A stretch of DNA of 64,000 nt from an uncultured Flavobacteriaceae bacterium (GTDB taxonomy: Bacteria > Bacteroidota > Bacteroidia > Flavobacteriales > Flavobacteriaceae). Under the pieces are notes generated by a model. It had not been told where the DNA came from. It ran no database searches and saw only the letters and a list, made by a program, of their open reading frames with translations. The translations under genes were made by a program, and so were the position numbers. How positions within the stretch are numbered: position 1 is the stretch's first letter; each line of letters begins with the position of its first letter. The stretch is taken from NCBI GenBank assembly GCA_947502635.1, contig CANNAN010000004.1, positions 420,620 through 484,619 of the forward strand, read 5' to 3'. Shown piece after piece: positions 43,981 to 52,879 of this stretch.

Positions 43981-46900
43981 TTATCGAACGATAAGTTTCA
44001 TTATTTTATTAATATCTCCAGATTGAACATGTATGAAATACATGCCTTTTGAATTGAATAAACGATTAGACAATATTAACTGATTTCTAACCTGCTTACT
44101 TTCATTGATTAACTGACCCTGAATACCAAAGATTCTAACAGAAGAATCTACATCCTTTGCCAGATTAATTTTTAAATCCTGGTTATGTAGTGGATTAGGA
44201 TACATAGCAATAAAAGACTGTTCATTAGCTACTATATTTGATACTTTGGGTTTCGATGCTTGAATTTGTTTAGCTGCAGAGGCATTATAAGTCACAACCA
44301 ACTCTGGTCCTGTAACACTATTTTCATCCGAAGCAAACCACGCATCACTTCCTCCACTTGTACTCGACAGAATCAAACTCAGGTTACTTCCTCCAGATAG
44401 CTTCGTTTCATCCAGCACCCAAGTATATCTGGTTCCTACACTCCAGGAGCCATTGATATTTCCCAATGCATCGGTCGCAGAAGGCTTATTTGAACTAGAA
44501 AGGTTACTTTCATTCCAGTTACTACTATTACCTTTATCTACCTTGATATTCATTGCATTACTAGAACCATCTCCATTACAAGTCATCTTTAATTCGGCAC
44601 TGGTAATTGTACCACTAATACCACTTAGATCAAACATCAAATATCCAACACGCACACTGCCTGTCTGTTGAATCTTTAAAACGTTGTTATTGAAATTCGT
44701 TGTACTCTGCAAATAAGCATCATTGATAACTGGAAGTGTAACCGTTTGAGAACTACTTGTAGCTACAGACAAATTGATCTTAAATCTATAGTTTCTAGAT
44801 AAAGTTGTAAGCGTATTTAGACCTGTTGTAGGAGCAGCTCCTTCTACTACACTAGCCGAATTAGCACTTGCAGGACCTCCTGAATACCAAATTTCATCCG
44901 CTGGAGACGTTTGGTCAAAAGGAATTACAGATCCTATACTTCCGCCAGCTCCATTAGCATTGGCATCTAAGAAACCAGGAGCGATCGTTTCACCGTTAGC
45001 AAGTATAACCTGCTTCGTTGTACCTGTATTAAAGTCTAAGGTATTCTCTCCTACATTATAGGCTGTCGAGCTACGTGAAGTTCCCACTGCCAAGATCGTA
45101 AAATTATTGTCTGAGTTGACCTTAACAATAAACGGCGTAACAGGATCGGCTTCTCTATTAGCATAGAATACAAATTCGTCTATATTGAGTGTTTGAGAAG
45201 AACCAGTAGTGTTTGTATAAGTCTCCGATTCGTTGATTACCAAATTAGACTTCCAACCATCAATAGCAGCATTGGTATCTGTTGCATTTCCTATAGTAAT
45301 AGTACCTGATGGCGCAGTGACCGTAACAGCACATGTTGCTGTAAAACTACCATCAATAGTCGTTACAGTTATTGTTGCAGCCCCTACAGATACTGCAGTG
45401 ACAACTCCACTAGCACTTACTGTCGCCACAGAAGTATTATTGGAAGACCATGTCACACTCTTGTTTGCTGCTGTAGATGGCAAAACAGTTGCTGTAAGTG
45501 CGGATGTTTGATTTTGTGATAGTGACAAAGTCGTAGGAGCTACTGTTACTCCCGTCACAGGATCTGTACCCGTTTGTGCTGTTACCAAAATTGCCCAGTC
45601 ATTAGTCGTATTGTTTGGAGCATTCCCCAAGTTTCGACTAGCACCGCCAGAAACAGAAGTAACACTTCCATTTTGCAAAGCACCCCCGTTTCTTGGATCA
45701 AACCATTTAACATTAAAGTTTCCAGATTGGCCACTTAAATTTAGATTCGTCGAGCCTCCATTTGGTAAATAAATGATATAAGCCTGACCTGCATTGGCAA
45801 GACACCTATTTCCTGATCCACTAATCAAATTGTCATTGTTATCGGTGTTCCAAAATTCAACACCACTCCCTAGTAAGAATGTTTTAATGGCATGGCGTCC
45901 CCATGTGTCAAGAGTTACGTACCTGCGAAAATCTTCTGTTCTAAAGTCTCCTCTAGAACCACCGTACCACATAACACCAGCACCTCCTGCCATCAAATTG
46001 CCCCATAGAACATACTTTCTGGCACTCTGAGATACACTCGAATTGGTTTCACTATTGTTGTTAAAGACACCGTTATTAGCAGTAGCCTGCTCATCTGATG
46101 TAACCACCCATGGGGTGTTATTATTTCTTGACTTAACAATCAAATCCTTTGTAAGTGTAAACACTTCAGGATAATTGCCGCTATTTCTTTCATTTTGCAT
46201 CGAAGCCCCCGTTAACTTAGTCTTAGGATTTTGAGCCAAAAAGTCATCGTATTTTTGCTTGAATTCAGATTCAGGCCTAGTATGAATCACAATGAGATTA
46301 TCCCAAGGATCTACAGAATCAAGAAAGTTAATTTTAGGAGTTGCTGAAGCAGCCGTACCATTAGAATTTCTACTCCCATATTCTTCAGAGATATTCCATT
46401 CTACCCCTAGATGATGACCAAATCTTGCCACCATCTCACGATAATACGTATTAATTTCTGTAGTATTAAGTGCAAACCAGTTTTCAGCTTCTGCTAATTT
46501 AAAATGCAAATGCAATCCTTTTTGTTCGGCATGATTCAATACGATCTCCCACTGTTCCAATTTAGAAACATCGTAAATAAACTTGCTATTCACCTTGGTC
46601 CATGGGAAAACATTTTTATCATCGCCTCCAAACAAAGACATCGAAATGGAATTAACCTGCCCTACTTCAGACATGTAATTAATTGCCCCAATTATATTTT
46701 CTCCTTTTCCTCCATCCCAGGTTGGGTCTCCTGTATTAAAATCTCCTGAATGCGGACCATAAAAATGCTGAACACAGAGAGAACAATTATTTCTGCTATC
46801 AGCAAAATCGAAATCGTTGTAATCCAGAAAATTTTCGGGTGAATCTGGACCGAATTTCAAAAAATACTCTCCTGTTTCTGCAAACCGAAGATATCTTCTT

Positions 46901-47400
46901 TGATTGTTAGTACCTGTCTTTTGATATTGTAATTTTCCTTTGGCCCTTAAATCTGGAATGGTTTTGTTAGAAGCTACTATATTCCCAACATTACCCGTAA
47001 GGTTATATACTGGAGATGGTAAGCTGCCAATAGCATTGGTAGCGACATCTGTACCTGTATAATATAATACTTGATATGACCATGCTCCCAATTGGTCTGG
47101 TCTCAGATAAGCTTTAAATACATTTCCTTCTGTTGCATTAGTATTTGCAGCATTTCCGTCTGCAGCAAAAAAGCCTGGCACCCTTAAAGTACTTCCATCT
47201 GGTCTTGTAAAAACAACATCCATTCGTGAATTTCTGAATGTATTATTCGTTTCTGTTAAGACATTCCCTGGTAATGTTAGGGAGACTGTTAGTTTGTGCC
47301 ACTTCTGAGAAGTGCCAGTGACATTTACTGTTTGTGAACTTGCAGCAAATGAGATCATAAGGGTTAGCCATATGCCAACCCAAAGTTTTAATTGTTTCAT
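43981..47400 (-). CDS. Secreted multidomain glycoside-hydrolase-like protein (DUF5060, Big_2, CBM96-like, T9SS)
   Basis: 1139-aa T9SS-exported protein. Order: signal peptide (1-22, ending FAASSQ); DUF5060-like beta domain (about 25-110); a TIM-barrel-like catalytic part (about 125-520; ISMSLFGGDDKNVFPW, EAENWFAL, VEWNISEEYGSRN with candidate acid residues); a collagen-binding-like beta domain (about 525-615); a Big_2 Ig domain (about 620-700, VTVAPTTLSLSQNQTSALTA); an unassigned beta-sandwich (about 705-870); a CBM96-like module (about 885-1045); and a type-A sorting domain (about 1060-1139). Likely a surface-released polysaccharide hydrolase. Its codon use looks somewhat richer in G/C than neighbours, so acquisition by transfer is possible. 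Glycan target unknown. Confidence 0.82.
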   Translation of the reverse strand: MKQLKLWVGIWLTLMISFAASSQTVNVTGTSQKWHKLTVSLTLPGNVLTETNNTFRNSRMDVVFTRPDGSTLRVPGFFAADGNAANTNATEGNVFKAYLRPDQLGAWSYQVLYYTGTDVATNAIGSLPSPVYNLTGNVGNIVASNKTIPDLRAKGKLQYQKTGTNNQRRYLRFAETGEYFLKFGPDSPENFLDYNDFDFADSRNNCSLCVQHFYGPHSGDFNTGDPTWDGGKGENIIGAINYMSEVGQVNSISMSLFGGDDKNVFPWTKVNSKFIYDVSKLEQWEIVLNHAEQKGLHLHFKLAEAENWFALNTTEINTYYREMVARFGHHLGVEWNISEEYGSRNSNGTAASATPKINFLDSVDPWDNLIVIHTRPESEFKQKYDDFLAQNPKTKLTGASMQNERNSGNYPEVFTLTKDLIVKSRNNNTPWVVTSDEQATANNGVFNNNSETNSSVSQSARKYVLWGNLMAGGAGVMWYGGSRGDFRTEDFRRYVTLDTWGRHAIKTFLLGSGVEFWNTDNNDNLISGSGNRCLANAGQAYIIYLPNGGSTNLNLSGQSGNFNVKWFDPRNGGALQNGSVTSVSGGASRNLGNAPNNTTNDWAILVTAQTGTDPVTGVTVAPTTLSLSQNQTSALTATVLPSTAANKSVTWSSNNTSVATVSASGVVTAVSVGAATITVTTIDGSFTATCAVTVTAPSGTITIGNATDTNAAIDGWKSNLVINESETYTNTTGSSQTLNIDEFVFYANREADPVTPFIVKVNSDNNFTILAVGTSRSSTAYNVGENTLDFNTGTTKQVILANGETIAPGFLDANANGAGGSIGSVIPFDQTSPADEIWYSGGPASANSASVVEGAAPTTGLNTLTTLSRNYRFKINLSVATSSSQTVTLPVINDAYLQSTTNFNNNVLKIQQTGSVRVGYLMFDLSGISGTITSAELKMTCNGDGSSNAMNIKVDKGNSSNWNESNLSSSNKPSATDALGNINGSWSVGTRYTWVLDETKLSGGSNLSLILSSTSGGSDAWFASDENSVTGPELVVTYNASAAKQIQASKPKVSNIVANEQSFIAMYPNPLHNQDLKINLAKDVDSSVRIFGIQGQLINESKQVRNQLILSNRLFNSKGMYFIHVQSGDINKIMKLIVR

Positions 47401-47629
47401 AACATAAGTAATTTTAATTAAAAAAAATTTGGTGGTCTAAAATATGAAAATTCACAATACTATTAAGGTAATATCTTACATTTTATAATTTAAGAACTTA
47501 AACTCTTTAATAGATAAAATAGGACTAAAAAAGCTGAAGGATACATCAATAGGCTATCGTTTATTTATCGTTACCTTATAAAACCTAAGATGCCGATATA
47601 GTCTTTCTTTTTTAACAAAACTTTTTAGG

Positions 47630-47658
47630 TTGGAATATTACGAATTTGTGTAGTTTTG
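47630..47658 (+). promoter_or_regulatory. Promoter of gcvT
   Basis: TTG (47630-47632), an 18-base spacer and the -7 box TAGTTTTG (47651-47658) form a good Bacteroidota-type promoter 31 bases before the gcvT ATG. The rest of the 289-base gap 47401-47689 shows no gene. Confidence 0.65.
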
Positions 47659-47689
47659 CGCTACAAAATTTAATTATTAATAAGCGACA

Positions 47690-48772
47690 ATGAAAAACAC
47701 TGTATTAACATCAACTCACGAAGCACTTGGAGCTAAAATAGTACCTTTTGCAGGCTACAATATGCCTGTACAATATGAAGGTGTGAATATAGAACATGAA
47801 ACGGTAAGACAAGCTGTTGGTGTATTTGATGTGTCTCATATGGGTGAATTCTTAATTGAAGGCGCCTATGCTTTAGATTTAATACAAAAAGTATCTAGTA
47901 ATGACGCCTCAAAATTAACAGTTGGTAAAGCGCAATACAGTTGTTTACCAAATGATAATGGCGGTATTGTAGACGATTTAATTATCTATAAAATAAAAGA
48001 AGAGACTTATTTATTAGTTGTTAATGCAAGTAATATTGAAAAGGATTGGAAATGGATTCAGTCTAAAAATGATGTTGGCGCTACCATGCGTAATTTGAGT
48101 GAAGATTATTCCCTACTTGCTATTCAAGGTCCAAAAGCTATCGAAGCTATGCAAGCTATTACCAGTCATGATTTATCGGCTATAAAATTTTACAATTTTG
48201 TTGTTGGTGATTTTGCAGGTATAGACCATGTTATTATATCTGCTACAGGCTACACAGGAAGTGGTGGCTTTGAAATTTACTGCAAGAATACAGAAGTAAA
48301 GCAAATTTGGGATAAAGTATTTGAAGCGGGGGCAGATTACGGAATCAAACCTATTGGACTAGCTGCTCGTGACACCTTACGTTTAGAAATGGGCTATTGC
48401 CTTTATGGAAATGATATTGATGATACCACCTCTCCTATTCAAGCTGGTTTAGGCTGGATTACTAAATTTTCTAAAGAGTTTACAAATTCTAAAGCATTAG
48501 AGGCCGAAAAGCAAAAAGGTATAGAGCGTAAATTAATTGCTTTTGAATTAGATGGACGTGGCATTCCTAGACATGGTTATGATATTGTTGATAGCAACGG
48601 TCACAAAATAGGTATTGTAACATCGGGCACGATGTCTCCATCTTTAGGGAAAGGCATTGGTTTGGGATATGTCCCAACTATTTTTGCCGATGTTAATAGT
48701 AAAATTAATATTCAGATACGTAAAAATGCCATTCCAGCAACCGTCGTAAAATTGCCCTTTTATAAAGGTTAA
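47690..48772 (+). CDS. gcvT: Aminomethyltransferase (glycine cleavage T protein)
   Basis: 360-aa folate-dependent T protein of the glycine cleavage system. It opens with [20 protein letters not shown] and contains [40 protein letters not shown] and [16 protein letters not shown], all strong family motifs. It yields methylene-tetrahydrofolate and ammonia from the aminomethyl-lipoyl H protein. The H and P protein genes are not adjacent. It may be co-transcribed with the following reductase gene (25-base gap). Confidence 0.96.
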   Translation: MKNTVLTSTHEALGAKIVPFAGYNMPVQYEGVNIEHETVRQAVGVFDVSHMGEFLIEGAYALDLIQKVSSNDASKLTVGKAQYSCLPNDNGGIVDDLIIYKIKEETYLLVVNASNIEKDWKWIQSKNDVGATMRNLSEDYSLLAIQGPKAIEAMQAITSHDLSAIKFYNFVVGDFAGIDHVIISATGYTGSGGFEIYCKNTEVKQIWDKVFEAGADYGIKPIGLAARDTLRLEMGYCLYGNDIDDTTSPIQAGLGWITKFSKEFTNSKALEAEKQKGIERKLIAFELDGRGIPRHGYDIVDSNGHKIGIVTSGTMSPSLGKGIGLGYVPTIFADVNSKINIQIRKNAIPATVVKLPFYKG

Positions 48773-48797
48773 TTGATAAAAAGTATTTTTCCGCTAA

Positions 48798-49637
48798 ATG
48801 AAAAGGCAGACGAAAGAAAGCAAACATAGAGTTTTAATCCTAGGTGCCAGTGGTTTTTTAGGCGGTGCTATTTATAAAGAGCTCTGCTCCTATTTTAAAA
48901 CATTCGGAACATACAATGTTTCAAATAAACAGCATGAAAAGAACAAACACTTCTTTCAATATAATATAGAGGAAGACGATGTTTATGAAATATTAGAAAT
49001 AGTAAAACCTACTATTGTTATTTCAGCACTTCGTGGTGATTTTTCAGCGCAATTAGTAGCACATCAACACTTAGCAGAGTATGTGTTTACAAACAAAATA
49101 AAACTCATCTTTATATCTTCTGCAAATGTTTTTGATGCTTATAGTAAATATCCTAGTTACGAAACAGATAAAACCTTAAGCAATAGTATTTATGGGCATT
49201 TCAAAATTAAAATTGAAAATATGTTATTACGTATGCCTAAAAAGCAAGTCGCTATTTTAAGGTTACCCATGGTTTTTGGAGCACAATCTCCCAGAATATC
49301 TGAAATACATGAAAACATAAAAGAAAAAGAACCTATAGAAGTGTTTCCTAACTTAATTATGAATGTAACTAATGATATAAAAGTAACACAACAAGTCCAC
49401 TATATTATCAATAGAAATAAATCAGGTATTTTTCATTTGGGAAGCAGCGATTTGGTACACCATGATGATTTTATAAAAGAAATTGTGGATTCTTTTGAAT
49501 TCAATAGCAAAGTGACTTATAAAAATGTTTATACCACTAACGATGCTCGGTATTTAGCTGTATTACCGAAATATAATCTATTACCTAAACATCTTCAGCT
49601 TGTAAGTCAGCAAATAGTATCAGAGTTGAAATTATAA
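48798..49637 (+). CDS. NAD(P)-dependent sugar reductase-like protein (RmlD/SDR family)
   Basis: 279-aa extended short-chain dehydrogenase-like protein. Rossmann motif ILGASGFLGGAIYKE (about 13-27); the catalytic-type Y-x3-K is SIYGHFKIK (about 134-142). Overall similarity is to dTDP-4-dehydrorhamnose reductase-like proteins, but no rml neighbours are present, so the substrate is uncertain. It follows gcvT by 25 bases. Confidence 0.8.
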   Translation: MKRQTKESKHRVLILGASGFLGGAIYKELCSYFKTFGTYNVSNKQHEKNKHFFQYNIEEDDVYEILEIVKPTIVISALRGDFSAQLVAHQHLAEYVFTNKIKLIFISSANVFDAYSKYPSYETDKTLSNSIYGHFKIKIENMLLRMPKKQVAILRLPMVFGAQSPRISEIHENIKEKEPIEVFPNLIMNVTNDIKVTQQVHYIINRNKSGIFHLGSSDLVHHDDFIKEIVDSFEFNSKVTYKNVYTTNDARYLAVLPKYNLLPKHLQLVSQQIVSELKL

Positions 49638-49699
49638 TTGATTTTAATTCCTGAAATCATTAATTTAGTCAAATCACATCTACTTAAACATTTAATTTT

Positions 49700-49993
49700 A
49701 TGAGTAAACTTTCAGAACAAGATATAGAAAAACGATTATTACACTTTCCAGATTGGGATTATTATGATAATGCCATTCATGCCGAATTTGAATTCGAAAA
49801 TTTCAAAGATTGCTTTAGTGCTATGAGTAGAATTGCTTTCGAGTGTGAAGCCTTAAACCATCACCCAAATTGGTCTAACACATATAATATCCTTACTATC
49901 TCACTATCCACCCATGATGCTCATGGTATTACCGATAAAGATTTTAAATTAGCTGAAGCCATTGAGTTTATTGTTGAACCAGATGAGGAATAG
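49700..49993 (+). CDS. 4a-hydroxytetrahydrobiopterin dehydratase
   Basis: 97-aa pterin-4a-carbinolamine dehydratase. The FEFENFKDCFSAMSRIAFECEALNHHPNW stretch (spread over about 28-56) carries the catalytic His pair, and STHDAHGITDKDFKLA completes the motif. It regenerates the pterin used by aromatic amino acid hydroxylases. No hydroxylase gene is adjacent. Confidence 0.94.
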   Translation: MSKLSEQDIEKRLLHFPDWDYYDNAIHAEFEFENFKDCFSAMSRIAFECEALNHHPNWSNTYNILTISLSTHDAHGITDKDFKLAEAIEFIVEPDEE

Positions 49994-50065
49994 TATCGTT
50001 TAAAACAATCAATATTCAGCAGGCAGTCATTACATTCAAAAAAATTAAAATCGACAACCATTATG

Positions 50066-50091
50066 TTGATTAGTAGATTTTTTTAAATTTG
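50066..50091 (+). promoter_or_regulatory. Promoter of the YebC-like gene
   Basis: TTG at 50066-50068 and -7 box TAAATTTG at 50084-50091 (15-base spacer, somewhat short) lie about 75 bases before the ATG at 50165. Confidence 0.4.
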
Positions 50092-50164
50092 CCGATATAA
50101 ACAACATTCAGTTAAATTAATGATGTTTTCTCCTCCGAGAAAATAAAAATAAAATATCAGTATT

Positions 50165-50884
50165 ATGGGAAGAGCTTTTGAATTTAGAAAAGCAAGAAAG
50201 ATGAAACGTTGGTCAGCTATGAGCAAAGCCTTTACTCGCATAGGTAAAGATATTGTTATGGCGGTAAAAGAAGGTGGCCCTGACCCCGCAAGTAATTCCC
50301 GTTTAAGAGCCGTAATACAAAATGCAAAGGCTGTTAATATGCCTAAGGACAATGTAGAACGTGCTATAAAAAAAGCAAGTGATAAAAGTCAAGGCGATTA
50401 TAAAGAAGTTATTTTTGAAGGGTATGCTCCCCATGGAATTGCTGTTTTAGTTGAAACTGCAACCGATAATAACACGAGAACAGTTGCTAATGTCCGTAGT
50501 TATTTTAATAAAAACAATGGTAGTTTAGGAACTTCTGGTTCTGTAGTTTTTATGTTCGATCATACTTGTAATTTTAGAATTAATGCGGAAGGTTTAGACC
50601 CTGAAGAAGTTGAACTGGAATTTATAGATTTTGGAGCTGAAGAGGTTTTTGCTGACGAAGACGGAATATTAATCTACGCGCCTTTTGAAAGTTTTGGGGC
50701 CATTCAAGCAGAGTTAGAAACTCGTGAAATTGAAATTTTATCCTCAGGATTTGAACGGATTCCACAAGTAACGAAACCCCTCTCAGCTGAACAAATTACT
50801 GATGTTGAGAAGCTTTTAGAAAAGTTAGATGATGATGATGATGTGCAAAACGTCTACCACACCATGCAAGAAAGTACCGAGTAA
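50165..50884 (+). CDS. YebC/PmpR family (TACO1-like) protein
   Basis: 239-aa protein of the YebC/PmpR family: GRAFEFRKARKMKRWSAMSKAFTRIGKDI at the start, GGPDPASNSRLRAVIQNAKAVNMPKDNVERAI in the middle and the acidic DDDDDVQNVYH tail. Family members have been described as transcription regulators and, more recently, as ribosome-associated translation factors that ease stalling; which applies here is unknown. Confidence 0.94.
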   Translation: MGRAFEFRKARKMKRWSAMSKAFTRIGKDIVMAVKEGGPDPASNSRLRAVIQNAKAVNMPKDNVERAIKKASDKSQGDYKEVIFEGYAPHGIAVLVETATDNNTRTVANVRSYFNKNNGSLGTSGSVVFMFDHTCNFRINAEGLDPEEVELEFIDFGAEEVFADEDGILIYAPFESFGAIQAELETREIEILSSGFERIPQVTKPLSAEQITDVEKLLEKLDDDDDVQNVYHTMQESTE

Positions 50885-50908
50885 TTTTTCTCAATTTAAT
50901 AAAACCAT

Positions 50909-51904
50909 ATGTCAGATTCTCAAAAATTAAATAACTCAATTAGATGGGGAATTATTGGCTGCGGAAATGTCACAGAAGTTAAAAGTGGACCTGCTTACAA
51001 AGCAACAAAGGGTTTTGTACTAGCTGCTGTTATGAGGCGAGATTTTGATAAAGCTAAGGACTACGCACAAAGACACAAGATAGATAAGGTTTATGAAAAT
51101 GCAGATGACTTAATTAATGATCGCAATATTGATGCTGTATATATAGCGACACCTCCAGACACTCATAAATTTTATGCATTAAAAATTGCTAGTGCAGGGA
51201 AAATTTGCTGTATAGAAAAACCAATGTCTCCTTCCTATAAGGATAGTCTTAAAATATACAACGCTTTCAAGGATAAAGATTTACCATTATTTGTTGCTTA
51301 TTATAGAAGATCTTTGCCTAGATTTAATCAAATAAAAAATTGGTTAGATAATAATTATATAGGAGACGTGAGACATATCAATTGGCATTTAAGTAAACCA
51401 GCCAGTGATATAGATAAATCCAAAGTATATAATTGGCGAACAGATTCTGAAATAGCTCCTGGCGGTTATTTTGATGATTTGGCAAGCCATGGGCTTGATT
51501 TATTCACTCATTTACTAGGTGACATAAAAAATGCTCATGGGTTAAGCCTTAACCAACAAGGCTTTTACTCTTCAAAAGATGCTGTTACTGCTTGTTGGGT
51601 ACATGAAAATGGTACAACGGGCTCTGGTAGTTGGAATTTTGGCTGTGATGATCACACTGATAAAGTTCAAATTTTCGGAAGCAAAGGAACCATACTATTC
51701 TCTGTATTTCACAACAATCCAATCATATTAAACAGCGATACCAAAAGCGAAGAATTAGTTATCGAACACCCAAAACATATACAACTACATCATGTAGAAG
51801 GCATGCGAGATATGCTAATTAAAAAAAATCACACACATCCTTCTTCTGGAGGCTCCGCACTTCATACTAGCTGGGTTATGGATAAAATCTTAGGAGAATT
51901 ATAA
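50909..51904 (+). CDS. Gfo/Idh/MocA family oxidoreductase
   Basis: 331-aa NAD(P)-dependent oxidoreductase: Rossmann motif WGIIGCGNVTEVKSGPA near residues 13-29, EKPMSPSY (the family's catalytic EKP) around residue 98, and the C-terminal beta-sheet domain with GGYFDDLASHGLDLFTHLLG. It acts on a sugar or polyol of unknown identity. It lies 24 bases after the YebC gene. Confidence 0.92.
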   Translation: MSDSQKLNNSIRWGIIGCGNVTEVKSGPAYKATKGFVLAAVMRRDFDKAKDYAQRHKIDKVYENADDLINDRNIDAVYIATPPDTHKFYALKIASAGKICCIEKPMSPSYKDSLKIYNAFKDKDLPLFVAYYRRSLPRFNQIKNWLDNNYIGDVRHINWHLSKPASDIDKSKVYNWRTDSEIAPGGYFDDLASHGLDLFTHLLGDIKNAHGLSLNQQGFYSSKDAVTACWVHENGTTGSGSWNFGCDDHTDKVQIFGSKGTILFSVFHNNPIILNSDTKSEELVIEHPKHIQLHHVEGMRDMLIKKNHTHPSSGGSALHTSWVMDKILGEL

Positions 51905-51988
51905 AAAATTACAAAGAAAAAATCTGTCATTAGAGCGAAAACGGGAATTCACTATTAATGGTATATCTATAAATTTAAACTTGTTAAA

Positions 51989-52717
51989 CTATTTATTCTT
52001 AACATAAATCAATTTAAACCGTCCATTACTTTGGTCGCGTTGTTCCATTTCAAAATGATCTAACGATTTAAAAAGTGGTGTTAATTTATCAAAACCAAAA
52101 TTTCTAGAATCAAAATTAGGTTGTTTCTTAAGAATCAAAGAGCCTACATCTCCTAAAAAAGCCCAACCATCATCATCTGCTGCATCAGATACAGAATTTT
52201 TTAGAAGCCTAATTACTTTAGGAGTGATATTATACAAATTAGCCTTTTTAGATTTGCCTTCTTTATCGTCTTTTTCAATATCCTTTTTAAGGATTTCCAA
52301 ATAAATAAACTTATCACAAGCAACAATAAATGGGTTAGGTGTTTTCTTTTCTCCCATACCATAAACTTGCATTCCTGCTTCTCGTAATCGAGTAGCCAAT
52401 TTTGTAAAATCACTATCTGAAGACACTAAACAAAAACCATTTACTTTTTCTGAATACAAAATATCCATGGCATCAATTATCATGGCTGAATCTGTAGCAT
52501 TCTTTCCTGTAGTATAACCATACTGTTGGATAGGTGTAATGGCATTTTCAAGTAATATATTTTTCCACTTAGATAAATGCGGTTTTGTCCAATCTCCATA
52601 AATTCTCTTTATAGTTGGTGTTCCATATTTTGCTATTTCTTCCATCATTTCAGAAATATATTTTGATGGAATATTGTCTCCATCAATTAGCACAGCAATC
52701 TTAGTATCTTTTATCAT
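51989..52717 (-). CDS. NYN-domain ribonuclease-like protein with OST-HTH domain
   Basis: 242-aa protein. The N-terminal NYN (LabA/DUF88-type) domain has the acidic site residues D12 and D14 (LIDGDN), the NATDSAMIIDAMD segment and SSDSDF, typical of PIN-like RNases. The C-terminal part (about 170-240) resembles OST-HTH/LOTUS, a winged-helix RNA-binding module (GWAFLGDVGSLILKKQPNFDSRNFG). RNA cleavage or RNA turnover is likely; the target is unknown. Single gene. Confidence 0.88.
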   Translation of the reverse strand: MIKDTKIAVLIDGDNIPSKYISEMMEEIAKYGTPTIKRIYGDWTKPHLSKWKNILLENAITPIQQYGYTTGKNATDSAMIIDAMDILYSEKVNGFCLVSSDSDFTKLATRLREAGMQVYGMGEKKTPNPFIVACDKFIYLEILKKDIEKDDKEGKSKKANLYNITPKVIRLLKNSVSDAADDDGWAFLGDVGSLILKKQPNFDSRNFGFDKLTPLFKSLDHFEMEQRDQSNGRFKLIYVKNK

Positions 52718-52879
52718 AATGGTTAAAGATACTGATATATTATCTACTATAAGTCTTTAAAATATATAACATTAGGTTTCTTTTAACATTTTTTTATAGA
52801 CATAACTATTCTTTATTTCTAATTTTATAGTGACTAATTCTAAACAATAAATAAATTAAGTTCTAATCGTTTTAATATT

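Noticed and set aside
44453..46749. Plus-strand reading frames inside the 1139-aa hydrolase gene
   Set aside because: They are antisense shadows of a long, well-structured protein with recognisable domains; they have no signal or motif of their own.
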